Shown: positions 25,041 through 37,799, counted from the stretch's first letter. The stretch: 64,000 nt of DNA from Prolixibacteraceae bacterium (GCA_025210775.1 JAOARB010000019.1:1-64000); one strand, 5' to 3'. Numbers and translations: made by a program. The notes: generated from the sequence alone by a model not told the origin.

Positions 25041-26693
25041 CTAAAGGTAATCAATAATGCCCACCTCATTTTTATATTCGTTCCATTTTAACAGGAGGTC
25101 ACGAACGATCTCTGGATGTTTCTTTGAGATATCGGTAGTCTCACTAGGATCATCTTTAAGGTTATATAACCTCCATATATCATCCCCGAAATGCATGGCA
25201 CTACCAATATTGGTTAATTTATAGTCTCCAACACGTATATAACGACTTCCAAATATCTCGTGAGCAATCACATAATCCTTATCATGAGCAGCCCCTTTAT
25301 TTCCTTTTAAATAAGGCAATAAAGAGACACCTCTCTCAGGCAATACCTCAATCCCATTATATTTAGGTAGTGATTCTGTCTTGGCAAGTTCAAGAATGGT
25401 TGGTTTTACATCCATACTTGTAATCATCTCATGTTTTATCTCACCTTGGCCAGCAATCATAGGTCCAGAAATAATAAAAGGAGTATTCACTCCTCCCTCA
25501 CCAGAAGTAGTCTTGACATAATGCTTTGGACTATTGGTTGCTTGAGCAAATCCATACTCAATAGATGCAAAAGAGTTCGGACGTCCAATATTATCATATG
25601 ATAAATCAAAACTATCCAAATAAGACATATCATTAGTCAACTTAGCGTAAAAATCATGTGGCTTAGGATTACTTCCATTATCAGAGATAAAAATCACATA
25701 AGTATTCTCTAATCTTCCACTTTTTTTAAGATACAAAAAAACACGACCTATTTGTTGATCCATATATTCAATCATACTGGCATACACCTCCATTGATCGA
25801 GACAGGTATTTCTGTTTTGATGATGACAACTCATTCCATGGTTTGTAGTTTCGGTGATCCATTGGCACTCTGACATTACCGTTCACGATTCCTTTGTTTA
25901 TAGCTCCTTGCATACGCTGACCAGACAAAACATCGTATCCAAGATCATAAACACCATTGTATTTGTCTAACCACGCTTCTGGTACTTGTACTGGATCATG
26001 AGGAGCAGTATAGGCCAGATATGCAAAAAATGGTTTGCCACTTTTCCTATTTTCTTTTAAATAGGAAATCATCTTATCAGTATAAAAACGAGAAGAATAA
26101 AAATCTTCGGGAAGAGATGTAACGTAATGGTTGTCCTCAACATATGGCAAAGGATCATCTCTTCGCATTAACCCCTTGCGATCAGCAAAATGAGATCCTC
26201 CCCCTTTTAGCATAGAGAAAGAGTGAGTAAAACCTCTATCGTATGGCCAATGACCTTCTTCGTCTCCTAGGTGCCACTTTCCTGTCATCATCGTATCATA
26301 CCCATCTTCTCTAAGCACCTCTGGAATTGTAGTTACTTTTGAGCTTAACACTCCTTCATATCTAGGAGATTGTCTTTGTTCCTCAAAAGTATAGACTCCT
26401 TCCATCGTTCCCATTCCTGCCTCATGGTTATCACACCCACTAAGTAGCATACTTCTACTAGGAGCACACAAAGCAGAAGTATGGAAATTGGTATTAATAA
26501 TACCATTCTGTGCCAATTTATCAATATTGGGTGTGCGTATTTCACTCCCAAAACAACCTAAATCAGAATACCCCATATCGTCAACAACAACGACAAGGAA
26601 GTTCGGGCGAACATCTTTTGTCTTCGCCTTTAGAACAGTGGTTCCACACGAAAAAAGCATCAACGCAGAAAAACCTAGTTTTGAAAATCTCAT
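25041..26693 (-). CDS. Exported arylsulfatase-type sulfatase (S1 family)
   Basis: It has 550 residues. A signal peptide of about 24 residues contains FSCG, so lipid anchoring is possible. The formylglycine motif CAPSR starts at Cys76, so maturation by a sulfatase-modifying enzyme is needed. Calcium-binding Asp38-Asp39 lie in VVVDDMGYSDLG. GKWHLGD near 140 and the C-terminal small domain with WRLYNLKDDPSET are present. It removes sulfate esters, probably from glycans, in the periplasm or at the surface. The AraC-type gene upstream on the same strand may control it. Confidence 0.93.
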   Translation of the reverse strand: MRFSKLGFSALMLFSCGTTVLKAKTKDVRPNFLVVVVDDMGYSDLGCFGSEIRTPNIDKLAQNGIINTNFHTSALCAPSRSMLLSGCDNHEAGMGTMEGVYTFEEQRQSPRYEGVLSSKVTTIPEVLREDGYDTMMTGKWHLGDEEGHWPYDRGFTHSFSMLKGGGSHFADRKGLMRRDDPLPYVEDNHYVTSLPEDFYSSRFYTDKMISYLKENRKSGKPFFAYLAYTAPHDPVQVPEAWLDKYNGVYDLGYDVLSGQRMQGAINKGIVNGNVRVPMDHRNYKPWNELSSSKQKYLSRSMEVYASMIEYMDQQIGRVFLYLKKSGRLENTYVIFISDNGSNPKPHDFYAKLTNDMSYLDSFDLSYDNIGRPNSFASIEYGFAQATNSPKHYVKTTSGEGGVNTPFIISGPMIAGQGEIKHEMITSMDVKPTILELAKTESLPKYNGIEVLPERGVSLLPYLKGNKGAAHDKDYVIAHEIFGSRYIRVGDYKLTNIGSAMHFGDDIWRLYNLKDDPSETTDISKKHPEIVRDLLLKWNEYKNEVGIIDYL

Positions 26694-26718
26694 AATATTC
26701 TCTTTTTAAATTACATTT

Positions 26719-26726
26719 CAAAACTA
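26719..26726 (-). promoter_or_regulatory. Possible -7 box for the sulfatase gene
   Basis: The minus strand reads TAGTTTTG, a consensus -7 box 26 bp before the start codon. The upstream box is degenerate, as expected for a promoter that needs an activator. Confidence 0.4.
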
Positions 26727-26787
26727 GAACTACTATCTATCTAAAAATTGAATAAAAACACTCAATAGTTGAACAAAAAGCAATCTA

Positions 26788-27735
26788 CTATACGAGATAA
26801 TCTTTAGGAGAGCAGCCGTAATTTTTTTTAAATTCTCTTGAGAAGTGGGGTAAATCGGAAAAACCACACAGAAACGCAATCTCCTGTAGATGATATTTTT
26901 GAGTCAGTAATAACGTTCTAGATTTTTCTATTCTATATTTTTGATAATATTGCATTGGTGTTTTTCCAAACACTTTCTTAAAAGAGTTCTTTAGAGCAGG
27001 AATACTCATCTTATACTTTTCAGATAAAGTTGTAAGAGAGAGCCGATCTTCTTGAAGATTACAAATCTCATTTTGGATAGACATCATCTTGTTCATCATT
27101 TCATCACTATCATAGACTTTCCTTTTTATTTCCATTTTAGAGTAACGCACGATGTATTCAAGAGCAATTAAGAATATACTTTTCAAAATTGAAATATTTA
27201 ACGGTACTTGAATCTGCTCAGAATAATGTTTGATATTTGCTAAAACAGTTCTAAGAATAGGAAGATCATAATATTCATCTATATATAACACATGAATATC
27301 ATTCAGAACCTCCAATACTCCTATAAGATCTAAATTCTGAACTACACTTTTATTAATCAAGAAAGTAACATGTGTAGAAGATTTAACCTTACTCAAATCA
27401 ATATTATAACCACACTTATTTGACATCACAGTAAATCCTCCTTGATTATCAATATTCAATAAAGCGTCCTGTCCATCACCAATCTCTATATTTTGGTGAA
27501 ATAGCGTAAGAACATATTCAACATCATATTCTGGACCAAATATCAACTCCATTTTACGAGTAGAATGAAAGTTGTGTAGATCAAAAACAATAGCATCTAC
27601 ACCCTCTTCTATTGGATAAAATGCAATCGTTCCATCTGTTGCCATTAATAAAGAATCTGTCGCTCTTTTAGCTTGAAAAAGATGACACAAAGCATCTTTA
27701 TGATCTTCTATCGAATTTAACACAAACTGGTTCAT
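26788..27735 (-). CDS. AraC family transcriptional regulator
   Basis: It has 315 residues. The last ~100 hold two helix-turn-helix units: LSLTTLSEKYKMSIPALKNSF and LQEIAFLCGFSDLPHFSREF, the second being the AraC signature. It ends in YGCSPKDYLV. The N-terminal 200 residues have no clear cupin or sensor motif and may bind a small effector. Its closeness to the sulfatase gene (94 bp, same strand) suggests local control. It is divergent from the gene at 27988. Confidence 0.9.
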   Translation of the reverse strand: MNQFVLNSIEDHKDALCHLFQAKRATDSLLMATDGTIAFYPIEEGVDAIVFDLHNFHSTRKMELIFGPEYDVEYVLTLFHQNIEIGDGQDALLNIDNQGGFTVMSNKCGYNIDLSKVKSSTHVTFLINKSVVQNLDLIGVLEVLNDIHVLYIDEYYDLPILRTVLANIKHYSEQIQVPLNISILKSIFLIALEYIVRYSKMEIKRKVYDSDEMMNKMMSIQNEICNLQEDRLSLTTLSEKYKMSIPALKNSFKKVFGKTPMQYYQKYRIEKSRTLLLTQKYHLQEIAFLCGFSDLPHFSREFKKNYGCSPKDYLV

Positions 27736-27987
27736 CTTTATTATTTTACATTAATACCTCCACAACTAACAAATAGCAAGTTAAACGTTTTCGCACAAAA
27801 AACAACTACTTCCCTTCTCAACAAATACCACAAGACCGATTTACTCATTTGGTCTATTTTCGACAGCAAAATAGGATATTTACGTTTTTTATGTTGTAAA
27901 AAACATTTATTGTAATATTAACCTGCTCTACTGCAATCATTTTTCATAGTTTCGTGCTTAGTATATTCATCGTAAATTTAAAACAAA

Positions 27988-29043
27988 ATGAAATCATTAA
28001 AGATTGGGAACCTTGAAATACCTGTTCCAATTATCCAAGGAGGTATGGGAGTAGGAATTTCTCTTTCAGGCTTAGCATCAGCTGTAGCGAACGAAGGAGG
28101 TATTGGGGTCATCTCTGCTGCAGGGTTAGGATTGATCCACAAAGAAAAGTCATTAGACTACGTTAAAGCAAGTATCGAAGGGCTAAAAAAAGAGATTAGA
28201 ACAGCTAAAGAGAAAACCATTGGAGTGATTGGGGTTAACATTATGGCAGCCTTGACAAACTTCGAAGATATGGTTAAAACCACTATCGCAGAAAAAGCAG
28301 ACATTATCTTTGCTGGAGCAGGACTACCATTAGACCTTCCAAAATATTTGAAACCAGACAGCATTACAAAACTTGTGCCTATTGTATCGTCAGCGAAAGC
28401 GGCAAGAATTATTGCACAAAAGTGGATTGCTAACTATAATTATGTACCAGATGCAATTGTAGTAGAAGGACCTAAAGCAGGAGGACATCTAGGATTCAAA
28501 GCCAACCAGATTGAAGATAATAATTTCTCTCTAGAGGAGATTATCCCCAATGTGGTAAAAGAAGTAGAAGTTTTACGTTCAAAATACAACAAAGAGATCC
28601 CAGTTATCGCTGCTGGAGGCATCTACACTCGTGAAGACATAAAACACATCATGTCTCTGGGTGCTGATGGAGTCCAGATGGGGAGTCGATTTGTTACAAC
28701 GTATGAATGTGACGCGGATGAGAAATTTAAAAACGAGTATATTAATGCGAATGAATCGAATATCGAGATCATTCAAAGTCCTGTAGGAATGCCAGGAAGG
28801 GCCATTAAAAACTCATTTATAGACAAAGTAAAGGAAGGACTTAAAAGCCCGAAAAGCTGTCCTTTCCATTGTATCAAGACATGTAAAGTAGAGAAAAGTC
28901 CTTATTGTATTATCTCTGCACTATATAATGCATATAAAGGAAATTTAAAGAACGGATATGCCTTTGCAGGAAGCTATGCTTATAAAGCAAAGAAATTGAT
29001 GTCAGTAAAAGAGTTATTTAAAGAATTAAAAGGGGATTCTTAA
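27988..29043 (+). CDS. Nitronate monooxygenase / 2-nitropropane dioxygenase-like flavoprotein
   Basis: This 351-residue FMN-binding TIM barrel begins IPVPIIQGGMGVGISLSGLASAVA. It continues with VIGVNIM near 80, VEGPKAGGHLGFKA near 160 and AAGGIYTREDIKHIMSLGADGVQMGSRF near 210, where the phosphate of FMN binds. The same fold includes enoyl-ACP reductase FabK, and the natural substrate of such proteins is often unknown. The C-terminal part adds four Cys (CPFHCIKTC and YC), unusual for the barrel core and perhaps metal-binding. It is a single-gene unit ending in a strong terminator. Confidence 0.85.
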   Translation: MKSLKIGNLEIPVPIIQGGMGVGISLSGLASAVANEGGIGVISAAGLGLIHKEKSLDYVKASIEGLKKEIRTAKEKTIGVIGVNIMAALTNFEDMVKTTIAEKADIIFAGAGLPLDLPKYLKPDSITKLVPIVSSAKAARIIAQKWIANYNYVPDAIVVEGPKAGGHLGFKANQIEDNNFSLEEIIPNVVKEVEVLRSKYNKEIPVIAAGGIYTREDIKHIMSLGADGVQMGSRFVTTYECDADEKFKNEYINANESNIEIIQSPVGMPGRAIKNSFIDKVKEGLKSPKSCPFHCIKTCKVEKSPYCIISALYNAYKGNLKNGYAFAGSYAYKAKKLMSVKELFKELKGDS

Positions 29044-29055
29044 TTCGAAATTGCA

Positions 29056-29091
29056 AAGCGGCTATCTCATTTAAGGGTAGCCGCTTTTTTT
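29056..29091 (+). terminator. Intrinsic terminator
   Basis: AAGCGGCTA pairs with TAGCCGCTT around a 13-nt loop and is followed by TTTTTTA. Confidence 0.9.
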
Positions 29092-29142
29092 ATACTATTG
29101 TTTCGTATCTTAACAACGAGTTATTTTAACCATCTCAATATG

Positions 29143-30279
29143 TTAGGAGATACGATTTTTATAATCGTCATAAGTAAAATGCTTTAACAAAGAGATCGAA
29201 CCATCCTCATTTTTAAGTGCAATATCAGGATGTTTGACTCCATTAAAAAAAGTGGTCTTTACCATTGTATAATGTATCATATCCTCGAAGACAATCTGAT
29301 CACCTACAGCCAACGCTTTATCGAACCACCAATCTCCAAGATAGTCTCCAGCTAAACAACTGTTTCCACCTATTCTATATTTGATTCCACCATCATATTC
29401 TTGCTTCTTAGCATCACGAACATTTGGTTGATAAGGCATTTCTAGACAATCTGGCATATGAGCAGTAAAAGAAACATCTAAAATTGCTGTCTTTATCCCT
29501 CTCTGATCAACTACATCTAATACGTTTGCTACCAACACTCCTGTTTCCCAAGCAAAAGCACTTCCTGGTTCCATATAAACCTCTACGTCCCACTTTTCTT
29601 TAAATGCATGCAATAGTTTAATCAGATGATCCACATCATAATCTTTATGAGTAACCAGATGTCCTCCACCAAAATTAACCCATTTCAATTGAGGCAGATA
29701 ATCTCCAAACAAAGATTCGAAAGACGACAAAGTCTTCTCAAGATCATACGAATTTGATTCACATAAGGCATGAAAATGTAGTCCTTCAACATATTCAGGC
29801 AATACAGTAGGCAATAGCTCCTTTGCCACCCCTAATCTAGATCCAGGAGCACAAGGATTATAGAGATCCGTTTCAATCGTAGAGCATTCTGGATTTACTC
29901 TTAAACCAATAGAGATTGGATGAGAATAGTCTATACATTGCTGATGAAATCGTTCCAACTGATCTAAAGAATTAAAAACAACATGAGAAGAATGTTCCAA
30001 TACTTCATTAAAATCGGATGCACTGTAAGCAGCAGAGAAGGTATGAGATAAACCTCCCATCTCTTCATGTCCTAAACGTGCCTCCCAAGGGCCACTAGCA
30101 GTGCACTGATCGAAAAATGGTTTTATCAAATCAAAGGCCTTCCACACAGAGAAAGCTTTAAGAGCCATAAGAAAATGTACACCACTATCTTTCTGTATTT
30201 TAGCAATACGCTCAATATTCTTTCGAAACAACTCCGTCTCCAAAACATAGGTAGGACGAAGAACATCATATTTTTCCAT
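29143..30279 (-). CDS. nspC: Carboxynorspermidine decarboxylase
   Basis: This 378-residue fold-III PLP enzyme belongs to the alanine racemase/ornithine decarboxylase-like group. The PLP lysine is Lys41 in MALKAFSVW. HFHALCESN and NFGGGHLVTHKDYD near 195-215 bind the cofactor phosphate, and EPGSAFAW follows. It makes spermidine or norspermidine from the carboxy form in the alternative polyamine pathway. The dehydrogenase partner is not in the window. It is monocistronic. Confidence 0.95.
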   Translation of the reverse strand: MEKYDVLRPTYVLETELFRKNIERIAKIQKDSGVHFLMALKAFSVWKAFDLIKPFFDQCTASGPWEARLGHEEMGGLSHTFSAAYSASDFNEVLEHSSHVVFNSLDQLERFHQQCIDYSHPISIGLRVNPECSTIETDLYNPCAPGSRLGVAKELLPTVLPEYVEGLHFHALCESNSYDLEKTLSSFESLFGDYLPQLKWVNFGGGHLVTHKDYDVDHLIKLLHAFKEKWDVEVYMEPGSAFAWETGVLVANVLDVVDQRGIKTAILDVSFTAHMPDCLEMPYQPNVRDAKKQEYDGGIKYRIGGNSCLAGDYLGDWWFDKALAVGDQIVFEDMIHYTMVKTTFFNGVKHPDIALKNEDGSISLLKHFTYDDYKNRIS

Positions 30280-30512
30280 CTAAATATCAATAATCTTAGT
30301 TTACAAAACTACAAAATAAAATGAGGTTATTCACTCCACCACAATATCATAGATCATAAAAATACACCAAAGGAGGCTTCATATTAATAGTATTAAAGAT
30401 TCCATTAACAAACTTCATTCTTAAACATATGGAAAAGATATCATAAAGATGATTAAGTGCCATTCTCGATTCAACAATTAATTCAGAAGAATTTAAGATA
30501 TCAAAAAACAAA
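30280..30512. other. Intergenic stretch
   Basis: It holds a possible minus-strand -7 box TAGTTTTG (30311-30304), 25 bp before nspC. I see nothing else of note. Confidence 0.35.
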
Positions 30513-30559
30513 AGCGAGAATTTTTTAATGGCTACTAGACCATCAAAAAATTCTCGCTC
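30513..30559 (-). terminator. Long-stem terminator
   Basis: On the minus strand AGCGAGAATTTTTTGATGG pairs with a near-perfect copy of its complement across an 8-nt loop, and TTTTGTTTTTTG follows. It ends the gene at 30596. Confidence 0.85.
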
Positions 30560-30595
30560 AATTAAAGATAATTAAAAGGATTAGGACCCTTAAAA

Positions 30596-31120
30596 TTAAT
30601 TTATTGGGACACGCTTTCCATCAACATAATGAACAATAAAAGCATCCTTAAAGCCTACTTTTTTAATTAACCTCTTACAGGCAAAAGCCTCTTGGTAGGT
30701 ATTAAATTTAGCAAGAGTAAATATTTTAGCTCCTTCACGTTCCTTCACTTCCAAATCAGATTGAGCCTTAATAGGAATTATCTGAGTTAGTTTTTTGTAG
30801 TAACCAATCTGAATCGCATAAAAAGTTTGATCAATCATGGTATTATCTACAATGTCCTGTCCTGAAGGATCAGCAGACATATAAACCGTATCATGTTGTA
30901 CCACCTCAACAGTATCTACTCCTGTTGATCCAACTGGCAACATACCTTGGGAAGCCATATAACCTCCTCCTCCAATGGAAAGAACAAAAAGGATCACGAG
31001 CATAATAATAACACTCTTAAGGCGACTATTCACCCCCTGTAATCTTTTTATCTCTTTTAGCGTTGCTTCTCTTCTCTTTTGCTCTAGATCTGCATTCGCA
31101 TTTCCATTCATTGCATCCAT
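30596..31120 (-). CDS. Membrane-anchored SPOR-like protein
   Basis: It has 174 residues. A charged N-terminus is followed by one membrane span (about 36-58, VIIMLVILFVLSIGGGGYM), a linker, and a C-terminal domain of about 75 residues. That domain has YAIQIGYYKK, then AKFNTYQEAFACKRLIKKVGFKDAFIV, matching the alternating pattern of SPOR domains that bind denuded peptidoglycan. The fit is by pattern, not by a decisive motif. It stands alone with its own terminator. A cell-envelope role is inferred. Confidence 0.7.
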   Translation of the reverse strand: MDAMNGNANADLEQKRREATLKEIKRLQGVNSRLKSVIIMLVILFVLSIGGGGYMASQGMLPVGSTGVDTVEVVQHDTVYMSADPSGQDIVDNTMIDQTFYAIQIGYYKKLTQIIPIKAQSDLEVKEREGAKIFTLAKFNTYQEAFACKRLIKKVGFKDAFIVHYVDGKRVPIN

Positions 31121-31298
31121 ATTAATTGGTTTTAATATTGTAAAAGCAGTATTATTCGCTTTTTAATAACCATATATTTTATACGAAAATAATATAAAAA
31201 GCGTAAAATTCCTCATAATTTGTTGCTCAATATAATATTTTTTTTGAACATAAAACAAATATTCAGAACCCGAAAACACTGAATTTCAGAAACAAATA

Positions 31299-32123
31299 TT
31301 AAGATTTGAAATTCAACAGAAACTCCAGACTACGGCGGTTAAAAACCTCTGCATTTTCAATATTACATACATGACCACATTTGGGTATCTCGGTCACCTT
31401 CACAAAAGGGAATAGATTGGCATACTTACGGATATCCTCAATAAATGCAAAATCCTGTGTACCAGTAATCATCAAAGTAGGAACATTCATAGGCACTTTA
31501 AAAAGATCATCCAACTTACGTTTTAAGCCCGAAATCAAAGAAAGCCAAGACCTAAAAGCCTCTTTTTGAACCTTAGCAGCCTCTCTAATAAACAGTTTTC
31601 GAGCAATCGCATGATTCTCTTTTGGCATCAAAATATGGGCCACCATTTGATAGAGTTTATGATAAGGAAGAAAATGAGAAAAGAAAAGTCCTGTTTTAAA
31701 AAGGATATGAGTTTTAGTATTTAATTTCATCACTCCTCCCCCAATAATAATTGATTGGATACGATCAGGGGACATTTGCTCAATCAAGCGTATAATAATA
31801 GACCCCATAGATATTCCTATGAAGTGTGCTTTTTTAATATTAAGATGGTCCATCAGATGAAGTATATCGTTAGCAACGATATCAAAAGACATATTATTCT
31901 CATCTAGGAGTTCCATATCTTGTGAATCCCCATGATGTCTCATATCTGGGAGCAGTAAATTAAAATGTTTCTTAAATGCAGCTATTTGACGAGAAAAAGT
32001 TTTAGAACTTCCTCCTGCTCCATGTACAAAAACAATCCAATTCTTATGTTCTGGCTGTGTATAAGTTTTAAAACTTAAAAGCTCTTTGTTCTCTTGCATC
32101 AAATATAATGTATTAATGAACAA
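31299..32123 (-). CDS. Alpha/beta hydrolase
   Basis: It has 274 residues with the alpha/beta hydrolase fold. The oxyanion region is VFVHGAGGSS (about 31-40), the nucleophile elbow GISMGS gives Ser105, the acid is probably Asp in TGTQDF, and His251 lies in CGHVCN. There is no signal peptide. Substrate is unknown; such enzymes include esterases and peptidases. Met9 (32099) is an alternative start that leaves the fold intact. A 9-bp inverted repeat lies just upstream at 32136. Confidence 0.88.
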   Translation of the reverse strand: MFINTLYLMQENKELLSFKTYTQPEHKNWIVFVHGAGGSSKTFSRQIAAFKKHFNLLLPDMRHHGDSQDMELLDENNMSFDIVANDILHLMDHLNIKKAHFIGISMGSIIIRLIEQMSPDRIQSIIIGGGVMKLNTKTHILFKTGLFFSHFLPYHKLYQMVAHILMPKENHAIARKLFIREAAKVQKEAFRSWLSLISGLKRKLDDLFKVPMNVPTLMITGTQDFAFIEDIRKYANLFPFVKVTEIPKCGHVCNIENAEVFNRRSLEFLLNFKS

Positions 32124-32135
32124 CTATAATGTGGC

Positions 32136-32162
32136 TAAAATATCGAAACATTTGATATTTTA
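32136..32162. promoter_or_regulatory. 9-bp inverted repeat upstream of the hydrolase gene
   Basis: TAAAATATC and GATATTTTA form a perfect inverted repeat with a 9-nt spacer, 13 bp upstream of the start codon. It could be an operator or a leader hairpin. It is AT-rich, so chance is not excluded. Confidence 0.35.
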
Positions 32163-35125
<2,963 letters not shown>

Positions 35126-35140
35126 TTTAACATACCATAT

Positions 35141-35662
35141 ATGTTGAAGAAAAAACTTGAAAAAATTGCATACCGACGACTTTTCCAACAATTAAGTCAG
35201 AAAAGTCGCACGGTAAGTCCATATAAAATAGAAGATGCCAAACGTATAGGAATATTGTGGAACAAGGATGACAACAACGCCTCTAATGAGATCCAGAAGA
35301 TCTTAAAAGAGCTAAAACAACCTAACCGTTTTATTCATACTCTTGCCTATTCAAAAGATCCCAAAGAATTGGCAACATCTTCAGCACATCATGCAATCAT
35401 GGTTCCTCAAAGTATTAAGTGGACAGGAGAACCAAAGAATGCAGATGCACTTGAGTTTATCCATACCTCATTTGACATTCTTATAGATCTATCTATGGAA
35501 CACAACTTACCCTTAATTTATGCACTAGCATTAAACAACTCAAGGTTTAAAGTCTCATCCAATATCGATTTATATCAGTGTGCTGATTTTTTCATACAAA
35601 CACCATCGAAAGAAATATCAAAATTATTCTCTCAGATGAAAGATTATATCAGTAAATTTTAA
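35141..35662 (+). CDS. DUF6913-like conserved Bacteroidota protein
   Basis: It has 173 residues, with a basic N-terminus (LKKKLEKIAYRRLFQQL) and no signal peptide or membrane span. The patterned middle includes RIGILWNKDD, HHAIMVPQSIKWTGEP and FDILIDLSMEHNLPLIYALALN. This resembles the small Bacteroidota family DUF6913, whose function is unknown to me. It follows ligA by 15 bp and is 194 bp upstream of dapA, so it is probably co-transcribed with ligA. Confidence 0.75.
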   Translation: MLKKKLEKIAYRRLFQQLSQKSRTVSPYKIEDAKRIGILWNKDDNNASNEIQKILKELKQPNRFIHTLAYSKDPKELATSSAHHAIMVPQSIKWTGEPKNADALEFIHTSFDILIDLSMEHNLPLIYALALNNSRFKVSSNIDLYQCADFFIQTPSKEISKLFSQMKDYISKF

Positions 35663-35712
35663 CTCTAACACAAAATTTCAATGAGCTAATTAATTACATA
35701 TTTTTTTATTTT

Positions 35713-35747
35713 GCCTATTTTAAAAATAAATTCGTTTTTAAATAGGC
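35713..35747. other. Hairpin upstream of dapA
   Basis: GCCTATTT (35713-35720) and AAATAGGC (35740-35747) pair, and TAAAAA/TTTTTA can extend the stem. It is followed by A, not T, so it is not an evident terminator on either strand. It may lie in the dapA leader or end the ligA transcript by another route. Confidence 0.35.
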
Positions 35748-35856
35748 TAAAAAAAATCAATTTATTACTTTTACACTATAATTATCGGAATAAGTCTATT
35801 ATAGACACAGAAAAAGTAATCCAAACGATCGAATAAAAAAATAAATCATCGAGCTC

Positions 35857-36744
35857 ATGAACCATATATTAAAAGGAGCAGGAGTGGCTCTTATCACTCC
35901 GTTTGATGAAGATAACCAGGTATGTTATTCATCTCTAGATAAGCTTGTTGAATATCAACTAGAGAATGGAGCCGATTATCTTGTTGTACTAGGAACAACA
36001 GCTGAAACTGCAACCCTAACACCACAAGAACAAGAAAAGGTATTAGAATTCATCCTAGATAAAAACAATGGCAGAGTTCCTGTCGTTTTAGGAATAGGAG
36101 GAAACAACACCCATGCAGTATGCGAAAAGATAAAAACGACCAAACTAGATCGTGTAGATGCTATTCTTTCCGTAACACCTTATTATAATAAGCCAAACCA
36201 AAGAGGAATCATAGAACACTTCAAAGCCATTGAAGCTGTTTCTCCGGTGCCGATCGTATTATATAATGTACCGAGTAGAACAGGTGCAGACATGACCATC
36301 GACACTGTCTTAGAGCTAGCCAACTACTCGTCTAAATTTATTGCAATAAAAGATGGTGGAGGAAATCTCCACAAATGCATGCACTTAAGTAAGGATGCAC
36401 CGGAACACTTTATCTATCTATCTGGAGACGACAAAAACACCCTTCCTCTATTATCCGTAGGAGCACAAGGAGTGATCTCTGTAGTCATGAATGCCACTCC
36501 TAGCACCATGTCTAGAATGGTACACCACGCACTAGATAATAAATTCTTAGAAGCAAAAGAACTTCATAACAAGTTGCTTCGCACCATGGAATTGATATTT
36601 GAAGAAGGAAATCCTACAGGAATAAAGGCAGCGCTATCGTCTATTGGCATTATCCAAAACTATCTTCGCTTACCTTTAGTAGAAGCATCAGAAGAACTAT
36701 ACGAAAAGATTGAGAATGAACTAAATCATTCTGAAGTATTATAA
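35857..36744 (+). CDS. dapA: 4-hydroxy-tetrahydrodipicolinate synthase
   Basis: This 295-residue class I aldolase-type TIM barrel condenses pyruvate with aspartate semialdehyde in the diaminopimelate/lysine pathway. The Schiff-base lysine is Lys165 in FIAIKDGGGN. The Tyr of the catalytic triad is Tyr136 in VLYNVPSRTG, and the Thr pair is in VLGTTAET at about 47-48. Length is standard. It is a single-gene unit with its own terminator. Confidence 0.96.
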   Translation: MNHILKGAGVALITPFDEDNQVCYSSLDKLVEYQLENGADYLVVLGTTAETATLTPQEQEKVLEFILDKNNGRVPVVLGIGGNNTHAVCEKIKTTKLDRVDAILSVTPYYNKPNQRGIIEHFKAIEAVSPVPIVLYNVPSRTGADMTIDTVLELANYSSKFIAIKDGGGNLHKCMHLSKDAPEHFIYLSGDDKNTLPLLSVGAQGVISVVMNATPSTMSRMVHHALDNKFLEAKELHNKLLRTMELIFEEGNPTGIKAALSSIGIIQNYLRLPLVEASEELYEKIENELNHSEVL

Positions 36745-36759
36745 TATTATATTTAAAAG

Positions 36760-36800
36760 CACTCTCTCATAGGCCATAACACCATGAGAGGGTGTTTTTA
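36760..36800. terminator. Terminator between convergent genes
   Basis: CACTCTCTCAT (36760-36770) pairs with ATGAGAGGGTG (36784-36794), then TTTTTATTTTA. It ends dapA. The convergent acetyltransferase gene stops at 36803. Confidence 0.85.
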
Positions 36801-36802
36801 TT

Positions 36803-37261
36803 TTACAAAGGAAGGATCATATCTAAATGAGGAAGTCCATCTAAGACATACTCTTCTGAGCTCTTTTGAAAACCCAATGAACGATAAAAGTCAAACAGAT
36901 AAGATTGAGCAGAAATCTCCACTCCTTTTACACCCTTTTGCTCTTTTATCCAAGCAACAGCTCTCTCCATCATTTCTCTAGCCACCCCTCGCTTTCGAGC
37001 CTCAATAGCTACTGCTACCCTACCGATGTGCCAATAGTTATTTTTACCAGCAAAAATACGCAAAGTAGCCACTACTTTTTCATCATTATTATCTTGCACC
37101 AAAAGATGTACTGCATTACGATCGATCTCATCCATATCAAGATAGACACAATCTTGTTCCACAACAAACACCTGTTGGCGCAATTGAAAAAGAGTAAAGA
37201 ACTCTTCAGTAGAGAGTTCTTTAAGATATTTCCAAGAGTAGTTTAAATTCATCCTTAACAA
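36803..37261 (-). CDS. GNAT family N-acetyltransferase, ElaA-like
   Basis: It has 152 residues. The ElaA-type opening FQLRQQVFVVEQDCVYLDMD is followed by the acetyl-CoA binding motif region RVAVAIEARKRGVAREMMERA (about 90-110). EISAQSYLFDFYRSLGF follows near the end. The acceptor is unknown. Met4 (37252) is an alternative start. The upstream gene ends only 4 bp before it, so the two are one operon. Confidence 0.9.
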   Translation of the reverse strand: MLRMNLNYSWKYLKELSTEEFFTLFQLRQQVFVVEQDCVYLDMDEIDRNAVHLLVQDNNDEKVVATLRIFAGKNNYWHIGRVAVAIEARKRGVAREMMERAVAWIKEQKGVKGVEISAQSYLFDFYRSLGFQKSSEEYVLDGLPHLDMILPL

Positions 37262-37265
37262 AAAA

Positions 37266-37799
37266 TTAGAAGAACATATGAAGTTCTGATCTTAAGATCT
37301 GTAACGTATTCTGAATCGGTTGATCTTCTAAAGCAGAATACTCCTCAAAGATCGCATCTCTAAGTGCCTCCGCAGGCATCTCAGGAGCCAACTCAGAAGA
37401 AGCTTCATTAATCAACATCGACATTCTCTCTTTGGCCAAACGAACATGTCCCCATAATTCTGATGAAACATACACCTGCTGCGAAAGGTTATGATCTAAT
37501 TCCTGTCTTAACACGAGCAACAACTCACGATGATAAAGTGCCACATTCTTCCCTGTTGGAGTAATTCTAAGCACCAAAGCATCAGGAGTAATTCTCTCAA
37601 GAAAAAGAGCCAAACGCTCATAAGCTTGAAGTCTGAAAGAGGTCATACTCTCTCTATTTTTAAGCCTTAATTCAAACTCTCTTGTTTCACGCTCCTTTTT
37701 CACCGCAACCTTCATACTGTAAATAGAGATAATAGCAATAATGATACAAGGTAGCGTCACCAACAAAATAATCCAATAAATAGAGATCTCCGAATTCAT
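37266..37799 (-). CDS. Conserved one-span membrane protein of unknown function
   Basis: It has 177 residues. One N-terminal membrane span (about 7-30, IYWIILLVTLPCIIIAIISI) is followed by a helical cytosolic part with ESMTSFRLQAYERLALFLERI and SSELWGHVRLAKERMSMLI. I recognise the pattern as a family widespread in Bacteroidota but know no function. It is coupled to the acetyltransferase gene downstream. Confidence 0.75.
   Translation of the reverse strand: MNSEISIYWIILLVTLPCIIIAIISIYSMKVAVKKERETREFELRLKNRESMTSFRLQAYERLALFLERITPDALVLRITPTGKNVALYHRELLLVLRQELDHNLSQQVYVSSELWGHVRLAKERMSMLINEASSELAPEMPAEALRDAIFEEYSALEDQPIQNTLQILRSELHMFF

Noticed and set aside
25835..25850. CCATGGTTTGT inside the sulfatase gene as a third repeat copy
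   Set aside because: A single unit without neighbours, loop or flanks, fully explained by coding sequence.
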